From Edaphochlamys debaryana (lineage: Eukaryota > Chlorophyta > Chlorophyceae > Chlamydomonadales): DNA of 64,000 bases. The notes below the pieces were generated by a model, which worked only from the letters and a program-made list of their open reading frames with translations, made no database searches and had not been told where the DNA came from. Where the stretch lies: NCBI GenBank assembly GCA_016858145.1, contig JAEHOE010000005.1, positions 372,001 through 436,000 of the forward strand, given 5' to 3'. Every line of letters starts with the position of its first letter. Position 1 is the stretch's first letter. The position numbers and the translations under genes are program-made. Shown here in pieces: positions 32,865-44,604 of the stretch.

Positions 32865-35800
32865 TCAGCAACTGCCCCCAGCCCCTCCCCCCCGCCATCC
32901 ACGCACCGCCGTGTGCAGCGCCAGCAGCTCCGCCGCCACCTCGGTCGCGGGGGGGCGCCGCTCGGGGGCCTGCGAGGGGCATGCGGAGGCGAAGATAGAG
33001 GGCCGGGCGCCATGACTACACGTCGCCCCTTGCAGGTATGGAGATTGCGCAACCGGCTCCCGGCCGGATCAGGTCGTAAGGGGGCCGGGCCCAGGTCGGT
33101 CGAATCAAGCCGGACCGGACTGGAGCGGACCGGACAGAACCCGTCCGGACCCACCTGCTCCCAGCAGCGGCCGATCAGGGTCGCCAGGCGGGGCGGGCAG
33201 CGGCTTGCGGGCAGGCCCCGCAGCGGGGGCCGGGAGCGGTGCAGCGTCACTGTGGGACGAATGGGCAAGCACCGAGTCAACGAGGGTGGAGAAAGTTCGC
33301 GCGCTGGCTGTTTGCTGCTTCGGGAATGAAACTGGTATCCGCGGATGACAGGCCAGTGCGAACGTCGCACAACGCTGGCCTACAGACCGAAGAGTGCAGG
33401 CGTACGACAGATCTCGTACGGCAAGCATGGGGACTCACCCGCCATGGCGATCTGCTCCGCGCTGGCACCGGCCCAGGGCCTGCAGCCGGCCGCCAGCTCC
33501 CACAGCACTACCCCCAGGGAGTAGACATCCTGTCAGATGGGGGCACCAAGTGAGGGGATGGCAGGCGCACGCGGGCCGGCAGGTGCCGGAATGAAGTGCC
33601 CATGAGGGGCGCCCAGGCATTGACAGCAGGTGGGCCTGAGCCGGTGATGCAGATAAGGCCAGGTTGCAGGTCATGCCTTCGCGAGGCAGCGGCAGGTGTG
33701 GGGCGGCGGCTGAGAGTCCACGCACCGCCTTGGCCGTGGGCGTTGCATGGGTGGACAGGTACGTCTCGGGGGCCTGGTACGACGCCTGATGGGAGCAATA
33801 CACAGTACGGCAGGGCTTACGTAATGAGTGATGTACATCTGCGGCGCAGATCTCTGCCGATCAGCTGCTCACCGTCTCGGCTTCCGGTGCTCCCCTCCTT
33901 GGACGCGGGAGCGCGGGGCTCTGTGTGCAAGGGGCGGAAGGCAGGTCAGGGGACCGCCGGAAGCTTGGACCCTCGTCCAGGCGCCCACCTCCACCAGAAA
34001 CCCGGACTGCTCCGCCGTTGCTATCTCACGCGCCCGCGACCGGCAGGCGGCGGTCGCGTGCCAGACGGGTGCACGCAGATACACAGCTCCCAGCACCCGT
34101 ACGGCGCGTACGGCACTCACCGCCAGCTTGGCCACCGGCTCCGAGCTGTACGGCGCAGAGAGGAGCACGTGGGCCGGCCGCAGGTCTGACCGAGGCAAAG
34201 GTGGACCGGGGGTGAAAGCAAGCTCAGTTTCTCGGAGGACCGTTCGCCGGGGTGGCACGGGGCATAGCAACCTTCCACACGCCCTACTCTTTGTACAGAC
34301 TACCACGGGCCGGACGTTCGACCCAGATACGGCGACTTGGTACCAGTCTTCGTTGCGCCGGCGCCCCTGGATCACAGCCCCAGAGCCCCAGAGCCCCACA
34401 GGCCCACCCCCCACGCACACCTCCGTACACCGTCTTGCGGCTGTGGAGGAAGGCCAGCGCGGCCGTCACCTGGGCGGCCACGTGGAGGAGCTGGCGGGGG
34501 GGCAGGGGCGGGGGCGGGGCGGGGCGGGGCGGGGAAGGAGATCTGTCTGTTTGGGAAGGAAGATGCCCTGGAATGGCGCAGGCTTGGCGAGGCCTGAGCA
34601 GTGCTCGAAGCCAACCAGCCACGCGCCATACGCATCCGCACCTGTGTTAGCTCCAGGGGAGTCCCGGCCGCCGTGTCGCAGCCGCCGCCCGCCAGGCCGC
34701 CCAGCCCGCCGCCGTACAGCCAGCGCTGCAGGGACGTCTCCATCAGCTCGTACACTGCACCGCCGTACAGCACGGGGATTAGCTCATCAGCTGACGTCAG
34801 CGGCGGCTCAGCTAGGCTGCAGACCCACATGCAGCCGTCATGGCCACAGCCCACACCTGCCAATGTCCAAGGAGCCCCCAACCAACTAACGGTTCCCACT
34901 CACCTATGAGCGGCCGCGGCAGCTCCAGGCTCAGCCCAAGCAGCCGCACCAGCCCCGGATGGCACAGACGCGCGAGCGCCTCCGCCTCCCGCGCCAGCGC
35001 TTGGCTGACGCCGCCAGCCCGCGCCTCCTGCGCCGCCCGCTGCCCCGCGGCGGTCGCCGCGGACGCAGGGCCGGTGCGGGCGTGCGCGTGGAATCCCGCG
35101 GCTGTAGGGGAGCTGGCGTCAAGCGGGGCTGGGCCCCCGCCGCCGCCGCCAGCATTGCCGCCGACGGCACCGCCAGCGGCGAGGCGGAGGGCCGCAGGGG
35201 CGGCACCGGCGGCGTGGTAGACCAGGTGCCACGCGCCCCCGCCGCCGCTGCAGCGCACGTCTGAACCAGCGGGAGCGCCCGCCGGACCGCCGCCGTCGCC
35301 TCCGCCGCTCCGTCTCGGCCCCCCGCCGCCGTCGACATCGTCTCTGACGGCGCCGCCGGCCATGGTGCGCACGCCGCGTCCGTCGCTTGGGGTCCCAAGC
35401 GACCGAGGCCTGGCCCCTGCGTCCGGCGTCCCAGGCCCCGCCACCTCAGCCTCAGACTCCAGCTCGGCCTCTGCTCTCGCCACCGCGTCGGCTTCGGCGA
35501 CTGCGGCTGCGGCTGCGGCTGCGGTTGCAGCTTCGTCGGTAGCGGAGGCCTCAGCTCCTGCCGCCGCCTCTGCTGCTGCCGCCGATGCAGCCGCCGCCTC
35601 CGCTGCCGCCAGAAGGGCCGGCCGCAGCAGCCGCACAGCCACCCGCCGGCCGCTCATCAGCCCCTCCACCACCCTCCCCGTCGGGCCCTCGCCCAGAAAG
35701 ACCGGGAGCAGGGACAAGAGCTGCACTCCGCCGCCCGCCCACCCACCCGCGCCTCCGCTGCTGCTCGAACCGCCACCGCCGCCCCCACCACAACCCCCGG

Positions 35801-38157
35801 CGCTACTCCAGCGGCCCCTCAGCAAGGCCCCTGAACCGCCGCTGCCCACCCCGCCGCCCCCGATACCGCCGCTGCCCGGACTGCTGATGCGGGCAGCAGG
35901 CCCCACGCCGGACCCGGCCACACCCTGCCAGTCTCCAAACACGGACACCTGTGCGGAGCCGGGGACGGGACCGTCGCGGTCCTCGCCCGCCCATGCGCCG
36001 GCGGCAACGGATCGGCCGTCCGCTGACGTGGACGCCCATCGTGCTGACGTCAGACCGCGGCCTCCGGGCTGTGGTGACGTAATGGCCGATGACGTCATCG
36101 GCGGCGCGGAGGGCAGGTCCAGCGGAAGAAGCAGGCGGGCGCTGCTGCTCCTGCCGCCGCCGCCGGCAGGCATGCCGCCTAGGCTGCAGCCGGGGCCAGT
36201 AACGCCGCCGCGGCCGCGGGAGGGGCGGCGGCTGGTGCCACCGATGGCGGCGGAGGCGGCGGAGGCGGATGAGAAGCCGAGGAAGGAAGCCATCGGCTCT
36301 GAAGCGGCGCTGACGTCAGCAGCGGCGGCAGGGCCCGCGCTGACGCCGGAGCGGCCAGCGGTGCCGCCGTGAGAGCTCCCGCCTCCACCGCCTCCACCGC
36401 CGCCGCTTTCAACAGCAAAGATGCTATTCAGACTTCCTCTGCAGGCACAGACGGCGGCGGCGGCGGCGCTGGCGGCAGCAGCAACGCCGCCGGCTTGGCC
36501 AAACGGGCCGTCGCCGGTTGCATCGCTGAAGCGCTGGCGCCACTGCCCCCAATGCCTGGCCCGCGCCAGGGCAAACAGGCCGAGTGCTGCTGCAGCGGCC
36601 ATGACAGCGAGGAAGAAGGGGCCTGCACGAATGGGGCAAACGGTAGAGCAGTGAGCCAAGACGTGGAGGGGTCAAACACCCACGCCATCCGCCACCACTT
36701 GCGCATACGGTAGACTGCCTGCGAAGTGACCGATGCGCTGTCTTCACACCTGCAGACGCACCGCCAACCGCCGTCGCTGCAGCCTTTGCCGTTGCCAAGC
36801 CGCCCTCCACACGGCCCGCCGCCACCGCCGTTGACGGCTGTGGCACGCCACGGCACGCCACGTACACGCCGTACAACCGTACAATGTGCTGGCCCTCTTC
36901 TTCCGGCTTTCTAAGCAGCCCAGGCTTACGCCCTGCAGCCGCGGTTCTCTCCAGGGCCGTTATCGTTTCTGCCGGTACGACAACCGCGTAGTCGTCGTAC
37001 CGTACGACATCCCAGCAGCCGTGGAGCAGCTGCGCGGTTGGCTCGGGGAGCTGCACATCAGCCGTACTGGCGCCGGCGCTGGCAGCACCACCAACGCCCT
37101 GTACGGCCTTGCCCCCGTGCCGTACGACATCGCTCCTGAGGTGGACCGCACTGCCACCACCGCCGCTGCTGCGGCCCAACCCGCCATGACTCATGGCGTG
37201 CACCCCAAACGAAGTTGCTTGGGGGGCACTCGGACAGCCGGGTTGGTGTACGTGCACCGCGGGCGTCTGGGAGCTGGGCCCCAGGTGGGCCCGAGGTCGG
37301 CGGGCGCTCGCGGGCAGGCTCAGACGAGCCCCGGCGCAGTAGTCTGGAGGGGAAGGGTCAAGCAAAGAGGGGCGGCGACCCCAACCTTACGTACCACTGC
37401 GTGCGATGGCTGAACCCCAACGCAGCGGCTCGAGTCGTCATGCGGCGTGCCCTCGGTTGGCTACCCCGCACCTGTGACCACGGCAGCCCGCCTGAGGAGA
37501 ACGGTCGGTCGTGCAGCCTGTATGCCGCTATTACCGCTCGCCGTTGCTATAAAGACGAGACCAAGGGCCGCGAGGATGTCCCAATCCTCCGCCTGAGGAG
37601 GTGCATAAGGTGACAGGTAGACCTTGTGGGCATGGGCGCACGGCACCAGGTGAAGGCCCCACAGCCCCTGGGTTAAGGCAAGCAAAGACCAGCCCTGGCT
37701 TCCATATCCATGCCAACAACATCGTATGAGCCGCATGTGAGAGGTGTACGGCAGCTCCGCGACGCACCTGGTCGTGCCCATGCCGTACGGCATCCAACAG
37801 TACGGAAGTAAGTGTGAGGATGACACCGGGGCCCAGGTGCACCTGGTCGGGAGCACGGGCACGTGGGCCTCGTGAGTGGCCTACTGTCAGGCACGTGCCT
37901 GGCCACGTATTGCACCGGTAAGTGAATCCCATAGGGTCCCACTGGATTTGGTTTCGTTGCCGACTCACCCGGCCGCTGAGGCCTGATATTCTGAGCAGAG
38001 GCCACGCGTGTCCGCCCGCCGTGCCCCTGACCGTGAGGTTGCGGCGCACGACGACAGGGGTCCGCGTGCGCAGTCCGTGGAAGCTGCCTTCTGTGAGGTT
38101 GATGTCGCTAAGGAGCAACGCCATGGTGGTGGCAGGGTCTGCAAATGCAGCGGCGAG
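32865..38157 (-). CDS. Receptor-kinase-like protein, probable pseudokinase, 5' incomplete
   Basis: Exons defined in phase: 38157-37969, 36622-34904, 34811-34642, 34490-34421, 34185-34121, 34024-33989, 33853-33821, 33785-33726, 33529-33439, 33249-33155 and 32969-32865 (TGA). Further ectodomain exons lie in 37970-36623, for example around 37855-37782 encoding VHLGPGVILTLTSVLLDAV. The ectodomain starts with LLLSDINLTEGSFHGL and RRNLTVRG, a pattern I recall from green algal receptor-type kinases. One transmembrane helix (FFLAVMAAAAALGLFALAR) precedes a long Ala/Gly/Ser linker and a kinase fold: FLGEGPTGRVVEGL (Gly loop), GRRVAVRLLRP, REAEALARLCHPGLVRLLGL, FLHSRKTVYGDLRPAHVLL, ITHYASYQAPETYL, ADVYSLGVVLWELAAG and LIGRCWEQAPERRP. 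The VAxK lysine is Arg, the catalytic-loop Asn is His, and the DFG position reads IAT. The fold is kept but catalysis is doubtful. The first exon(s) with signal peptide were not found. Confidence 0.78.
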
Positions 38158-40628
38158 CTGCGGTGCGTGTTGGGCGGGGGCGGGGGTGAGCGGGGAGCGG
38201 CAGCGGCCTCGAGGATAGCGGGATGTGGATGGGGCGGGGCGGCACCACAAGGGAGACGTGCGGCGGGAGTCCAGGCGAAATATGGGGCTTGGCTGCAACA
38301 CTATCAGACTATCAACGCCTGAGCTGGGGGCTCACCTCGGCGCCGTTTCGGCAGTCCCGTCGCATGTTTCCGGTGCTAAGCCTGGCGAGAACCAACACGG
38401 CAAGGCCCGCGGCCCTCGCCCATCTACCGTATCTGGGCATGGTATCTTGCTTGTGATAGCGGGTAGTTCTCCTGCTTCCTCTTTGACGTGAAGCGATTCC
38501 GCCATGCAGACCGTCATAGAGAGGCGCAAGCACCGACATGCATACACATTCTATACGATGTCATCGATACTAGTTGTGCGTGGAAGCCCTTGTAGGGTTC
38601 TTGCCGGTACTGTCCACCGACCGACCGGACGTGTCCGGGTTTACGCGTCCGAGTGCGTCCGGCCCGGCCTTCCCTGGTCACAGCTGGTGTTACCGTGCGG
38701 TGGTCACAGCTGGTGAGACGGTCACAGCTAGTGAGACGGTAACTTCTCTTGACCTTTTCTTGACCGTCGACTCCTTGGCAACCCTTGTGGAACCTGTCAG
38801 TACAGGAGGACTACCGAGCCGCCTTGAACCGGTCCTCTCCTCAATCGCTGGGCCGTGGCCTTGCTTTTCGCGTAACTCGTGTCTCCTTTCCCCCTCAATC
38901 GCGCAGGATCCCGCTAAGCTGCGTCTAGACTCGTCTACACGCGCCTAGCGTGTCTCTTGTCTTGGGCTTTAGTCCCTCCGTAGCTTGCAACTGCTTGCAC
39001 ACAGCCCATGTGTGGTGGAGCACTTTCTGCATGGACGCGTCAGAAGTTAGGATGCAGGCAAGGAGGGGCGGGGCTGGACGAGAACAACAAGGAGGGGCGG
39101 GACGCGGGAGGCAGAACCAACTGAGGCGGTGATGTGTTCGTGGGGGTTAAAAGTTCAGGGGGTTCAGCTGGGGCCAGGGGCTGCGGCAGGCTTTGTTGTT
39201 GTTGTTACACGGGCAAGGGCATCAGCCGTGAACTCCCATACGAGCCGTGTGCGAATAAAGCCAGGTTGAGTGGGCCCCAAAGCGCCTCTCCCAGATCTCA
39301 CGCAAGACACGGGCCAGCTGCCTGGCGCACTGGCAGCAGGGGGCGCGGGCGCGGGGCAGGGAGCATGAGCGGGCTGCAGGCAACCCGACGCGCGCAATGC
39401 GGCGGCGTTTTGTCGGAGGCGGAGGGGCTGTGTGCCGGGAAGAACAGGGACGGGGGCGGGAGGGTCCGGCGCGGGGGGGGGGCGCTTGTTATCATCCCGT
39501 GCACCGAGGCACTTGAGGGTCCCGCATACGCCAAGGCGCACGTGCAGGGACCCGCCGCGCCGCTCCATGGCCTCAGCATACAGTCCCGCTGGGCGGAGAG
39601 AGGATAGATTTGCTCCAAAGAGAGGATATGTGGGAGGGCAGGGCCACAGCAGCTCCCCCGGGACACCTCCCTCCCCGCCTCCGGTTGCCTTGCCCCCGTG
39701 GTGACGGTAGTGGGAGGAGTGGCGACACCCGGCCTGCACGGGCGTTGGCCTTCGCAAGGTCCCGCTCGCTGCGCCGACAAGCTTGCGCAGACTCAAGCAT
39801 TGGTATGACAGGAGAGCTGAGTCATGTGACGCAGTGCCGGCCGAAGGCCGGCCCGAACGCCCTGCACCGGTCGCCGGTATGTGAATCACGTATCCCCCGC
39901 GGGCGGCGAGCAGCGACGGGCGCCGATGTGCATGATATAGGATGGAGCATTCATTTGGGGTGGCAGACGACGAGCCGCAGGGGCGGGTTGGCGCAGCGCG
40001 ACGGAGCTTGCCGAGCGCGACGATTGGCTCCAAGCATACCGTTTTCCATCGAGAAACACTCTGAAGTATGGCTCAAGCGCAAGATCCTATCAGTGAGGAT
40101 ATGACGCTAAAGAGCACGAGTAGCCGGACTGCGTTTCGCGCCAGCCCGGGACTCGGCGGCGCAAATTGTGCAAGGCCAAGGCGAGGAGCACGTGCGGACC
40201 CGCCCGCAAAGGAGCGGAAAGCTGTGTGTGCAGGCTGTGTGGTTATGGGCTGATTGGTCAAGCGCTCACCGCTCTTTGAATCCCGGTCCCCGGTCCCGTG
40301 GCTTCTTGCATCGAGACCCGAAGCTTTGAGTGCCGTGCACGCACGAAGTTCTGCAGCAGTCCTTCCCTTTGCAGCTCCATCTAGCACACTACGCCAACCT
40401 CACACGAAGCACTGTCCGGCGCGGCGCGGCAGAAGCAAGCATGGCTCCTTGCGCCCTCACTCAGGCGAGGCCTCAGAAACCGCAGAGATGACAATAGTTA
40501 GTATCCTTGAGCGGGGCCACCTGAGCCGCGGCAGCCGTTGCTGACCTTCTCGCGGCCCCTCCCGATTTCCCTCAGGCGCCCGGCGTTCTGTGCCCCAAGG
40601 CACGCAAGTGCTCTCCAAGCACTAGCAC
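38158..40628. other. Intergenic, no gene recognised
   Basis: This should contain the missing first exon(s) of the kinase-like gene near its left end and the promoter of the small gene near its right end. A short tandem repeat is noted separately. No conserved protein was seen in any frame. Confidence 0.5.
38673..38745 (+). repeat. Short imperfect tandem repeat (GGTCACAGCTGGTG)
   Basis: Three copies of GGTCACAGCT(G/A)GTG, two of them followed by GAGACGG, lie head to tail over about 70 bp. No associated gene was recognised. Confidence 0.75.
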
Positions 40629-40679
40629 ATGCAGGCCGGAGCCCTCGCAAGCAGAACAGCGGTCGCGGCTCACGTCAAG
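40629..40679 (+). other. Probable 5' UTR exon of the small gene at 40771
   Basis: The sequence ends CAAG before a consensus GTGAGT donor at 40680 and would splice to the acceptor ending at 40760. The ATG at 40629 opens a 17-codon frame that does not join the main frame, so it would act as a short upstream reading frame if this exon is transcribed. Confidence 0.45.
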
Positions 40680-40770
40680 GTGAGTGAATTGGTCCGTGCG
40701 TTCTTCAAGCGGGCCCTCTTTGCCGCGTGCGCTGACCCCGTCCTTCTTTGCGCTCCGCAGTTTGCAAGCC

Positions 40771-41375
40771 ATGGCCACGGGCGGCGAGCAGCTCTACGAG
40801 CTGGAGCTTATCTTGCAAGTAAGCGAGGAGGGTTTGCGCTGCAGGACCTTCCTTGCCAGGATCGCCTGGCCTTCGGCTTGCGTCTTGCGTTCGGGTGCTA
40901 CGCTTGCCCGCGCATAGCGGTTGACCTGGAGCAATGTACTGGCGGCTGCTAGGGTCTCTGCAAGGCGTTGGCACTGAGATGCTGACGCTTCTGCCCCTTT
41001 TTCTTTGCTTCGCAGGGCCAGCCGCCTGACGCGGCCAGCAATTACCTAGGGGTATCACCTCCCGTGCGGAGCGGGTGTTACGGTGGCGCAGCCAACCCAA
41101 TTTCCCATGTCGCCTCAGACTTCGCCTCCGTGCTCAACGCGTCGCAGTCCAACCTGCAGGCTCTGCGCGAGCTCGACTCGCAGCACTCGTTCCTGCGATG
41201 CACGGGCGATTACAGGCTGCTCCTCGGCTCGCCGGACGTCCGCGCGGAGGGGTGGCGTGCGTGCCTGGGCCCCTCGGAAGCCCCGGAGCGCAGCTCGCAG
41301 CTGCCGCAACAGCCGCCGGAGTCGCGGCACCTGCACCCCTTCACCTGCCGGGCGCAGTACTTCGCCGTGCGGTAG
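40771..41375 (+). CDS. Small unknown protein (135 aa), copy 1
   Basis: Two coding exons (40771-40818 and 41016-41375, TAG) join in phase 0 and give 135 residues starting MATGGEQLYELELILQ. No family was recognised. The second exon encodes an Asn/Ser/Gln-containing helical stretch (HVASDFASVLNASQSNLQAL, then RELDSQHSFLRCTGDY) and a Pro/Glu/Gln-rich end. The acceptor at 40759-40760 shows that the 5' UTR is interrupted by an intron. The second exon and about 100 bp after it recur at 43173-43631 at about 97% identity. A 24-bp tandem duplication follows the stop (41382-41430), and AATAAA is present at 41500. The differences between the copies leave both frames open. Confidence 0.6.
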
Positions 41376-41499
41376 TGCTCGGCGGGGGCCTGTGCCGTGA
41401 GGACCGTGGGCCTGTGCCGTGAGGACCGTGAGCCTCGCGCACGAGACATAACCTGCAGCTGGCTGCGCCCTGGCAGGCATGGCACGGTCTGCATGGTAC

Positions 41500-41505
41500 A
41501 ATAAA
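41500..41505 (+). terminator. Possible polyadenylation signal of the small gene
   Basis: AATAAA occurs 125 bp after the stop codon at 41375. Green algae more often use TGTAA, so this is tentative. The partial copy at 43 kb diverges just before the corresponding position and lacks it. Confidence 0.3.
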
Positions 41506-43172
41506 GATTCAGTCGTTGGGGTGCAACGGAGGGCATTTTGATCTCGTGGAGCCGCCATAGCAGCTTGACGCGGCCGTGGCGGGAGCTGCCGACGGAGGCA
41601 GCTGAGTGCCGGAACGCTGCGGCATTGCCGAAGTGTTCCGGGTGTTCAACCTATAGTGAACATACGGCGGGGCACCGCTGGTCTGCCAACTAGCGGTAGG
41701 CCATCCGCTTGCCCCGCTCTTGTGCGGGGGCAGTTTGAGCGCTAATCATTCCCGGTATCTTTGGAGCCCGCTCTGTATTTTATCACCTACCGCAAGCCCG
41801 AAGCTTCCGGAGCTTCGGTGTACCATTGAGCGCGGCCCTCGGGGCGCGGGACACTTGACCCGCCCATGGAAGGAACTTTGTCGAGCAAGTGTTATGAGCA
41901 AGGACCTCGGACCAAAGCACACCAACCTGTGGCCCTCTGCCGCTCGCGGCGTTGCGTGGGGACGCAGATCTTGGACGGAGGTGCGGCGGTGTGTTTGGAG
42001 TGCTTGGGGGCGGTTGATTGGTTGCCCGGCATGCTGGGGGGCACACTGGCGATCGGCTACTGGATGTCCGTGCCATGGCAGTCCATGCTAGTGCCTGTCG
42101 AGTGCGGTTTACGCCTTGTCACTTGAGTGGGGCGTCGCTCGCGGTCTAGAGGCACCTGGTCTTGTATCACGTCTTGCGGTACGCGAGTGCACGACGGCTC
42201 GCCGCTGCTGCCTGGCTGGTTTGGCGCCATGGCTTGCCTCTTTTAGTTGCTGCTCTGCCCTACGTGGTGTCAGTCCCAAGCTCTTTTTTGTTTTGGGGGT
42301 GCGCGCGCATGCTGTTGCGCTGTTGGGCTCGCCGAGGGCTTGAGCGCAAACTGCGCTGCTTCGAAGAATTGCGTCCCGCGCTCGACAGAGGCCGCCCATT
42401 GCCATGCCTAGGCAACGAGGGTGTCCCGGCGTTGGGTACGCACTAGTCTGTTTGGCTTGCGGCGCTTGCACGTGTGGCTGTCTGTGCGTTACTGTGGTTG
42501 CTCTCTGCGACAGCTTGGCATCTCGTGTACAGCTTGAGCGTGGACTGACTTGCTTGCGAGGTTGAGGTGGAAGGGTGACGTGGGTGGCATGGAGCGGACC
42601 GTATACAACTTCACTAAGCAGCTACGTGACACCGCATGCAGGGCTTGGTCTGATTCCTTTGTCTGACTGTGCTGCGAGGGTATAAACATCTAGAGAGGCG
42701 GCACCTTGCCAAAGTGTGTGGCATCTGTACTGACACGCGAGTATGCGAGCGCTGGCAAGACGATTCTCTTGCATGGTTTGAGCGAATGGCGCGCTCATTG
42801 CGTCGCCCTCTATCCTGTAACCTGGAGAGAAGAGCTCACCACACGTGCCTCTGGCCCCGACCCATGGTCACCGCTTGAGGCAAGGCTCTCCACGCGTTCC
42901 TGGCCTTGCGTGGGGACCTGGTGTGCTCCCTGGGGCCATGCAGTGTAGCCACGGCTGAGCTCGTCGATGGAGCCGCTGCAGCAACGCACGAGGACAAGGG
43001 CAGGGCTGAAAGCAAAGCGCAACGCAGCGCAGTGCACGAAGGGAAGAGCACGGTGCCCGGCCGTGCCCCTCGTCGGGACCTCTTCGGGAGGGACAGCCAG
43101 GAGCCGACCGTGCCTCCCCTGCATTGCCACGCCAACACCACTACCTTCTCACTACTACCACTACCTTCGCAG
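41506..43172. other. Spacer between the duplicated units
   Basis: About 1.7 kb of more balanced composition with no recognisable gene. A 33-bp segment at its right end (43071-43104) recurs at 44041. Confidence 0.45.
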
Positions 43173-44074
43173 GCCAGCCGCCTGACGCTGCCAGCAATTA
43201 TCTAGGGGTGTCACCTCCCGTACGGAGCGGGCGTTACGGTGGCGCAGCCAACCCAATTTCCCATGTCGCCTCAGACTTCGCCTCCGTGCTCAACGCGTCG
43301 CAGTCCAACCTGCAGGCTCTACGCGAGCTCGACTCGCAGCACTCGTTCCTGCGATGCACGGGCGAGTACCATCTGCTCCTCAGCTCGCCGGACGTCCGCG
43401 CGGAGGGGTGGCGTGCGTGCCTGGGCCCCTCGGAAGCCCCGGAGCGCAGCTCGCAGCTGCCGCAACAGCCGCCGGAGTCGCGGCACCTGCACCCCTTCAC
43501 CTGCCGGGCGCAGTACTTCGCCGTGCGGTAGTGCTCGGCGGGGGCCTGTGCCGTGAGGACCGTGAGCCTCGCGCACGAGACATAACCTGCAGCTGGCTGC
43601 GCCCTGGCGGGCATGGCACGGCCTGCATGGTCTGCACGGCCTGCAGGACTCCCCCACCACCCCCTCCCGGAAGCTGCACCTGGCACATCCCGCTTTACAC
43701 CTCCTCACCTACCCCGTCTCAACCCCCGCCCCCGCCCCTCCCCCCGCCCCCGCACTCACCACACGCCCTCGATGCCCACCCGCCACCCCCCCCAGCGGTC
43801 CGAACCCGAACACCGCCGAGTTGGAGGCCACCAGGTTGCCTTGTCGTTTAGGGACAGAGACCGGGGGTGAAGTGGCGGGCGGGGATGCAGAGCGGGAGAG
43901 CGCAGGGGGAGATGGCGTGACGGGGAGGTTACCGGTACCAGCTGGCCCCCCATGCTTCAACCCCCACGCCCTCTCTTCATCCACCCCAGCCCCAGCCCCA
44001 GCCCCGGCCCCGACCCCAGCCGGCCCCCGGGCCGAAACCTCGCCGGGACCTCTTCGGGAGGGACAGCCAGGAAC
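43071..44074 (+). repeat. 33-bp direct repeat flanking the second copy
   Basis: The block CG(T/C)CGGGACCTCTTCGGGA plus GGGACAGCCAGGA occurs at 43071-43104 and 44041-44074 with one or two differences. The two copies bracket the partial duplicate of the small gene, as would be expected if a segment had been inserted or duplicated between them. Confidence 0.75.
43173..43531 (+). pseudogene. Partial duplicate of the small gene (last exon)
   Basis: This region is about 97% identical to the last exon of the gene at 40771-41375 (about a dozen differences in 360 bp, including Cys to Arg, Asp to Glu, Arg to His and Gly to Ser) and keeps its stop and the following ~100 bp. It lacks the first coding exon. 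It has one G fewer at the AG acceptor, which changes the intron phase from 0 to 1. The frame remains open, and upstream in-frame codons allow read-through from about 43124. It could be a pseudogene fragment or a captured exon. Confidence 0.6.
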
Positions 44075-44604
44075 AGCTGGCCGCAGCCTCCCACTGCAGC
44101 GACAACAGTGCTTTGATCTCATTACGCCCTGGGCAGTGGTTGAGGCGGATGGCAGGAGGCAGGGTAGGGGCGCTATGGGGCCGGGGGGACAGACAGGCTG
44201 GGCTGCACCGCTTTGCCATCTCCTGCGGAGGGGGCCGGGGACGTGGGAGAGCTCGGCGCAGCCTCGACGGCGTCCTGCTCACGCCTGCCCTCATCTCAGG
44301 AGGCCCTGGGCAGACGAGGTAGGGGGTGGGCTGAAACGGCCTGGCCACCTGTGCCACCTCAGAACGAGGAGGCCACCTGCTCAGAACCGCCCCCACCACC
44401 GCACCTTTCCGCCAGAGTGCCGTACTTCGCGGCTCTTTTGGGGACCACGTCACTGGTGTCGTGTCAATGGGCAGATAGATTTTAGCTGTGAGCTTACTGC
44501 CTTTGTTCCGATTTCGCCTTGTCATTCAGACCTCCCTGAAACGCTAGCACTCCAGATGCTCGCTGGCCAAGCGTAACCCAAAGCCGGACGTCGGGAAGCT
44601 TCCC
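43632..44604. other. Intergenic, upstream of the Ala-rich gene
   Basis: C-rich at 43650-44030, including a short CCCCAG microsatellite near 43986-44012, then the second 33-bp repeat at 44041. The promoter of the gene at 44605 is expected here. No other gene was recognised. Confidence 0.45.
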
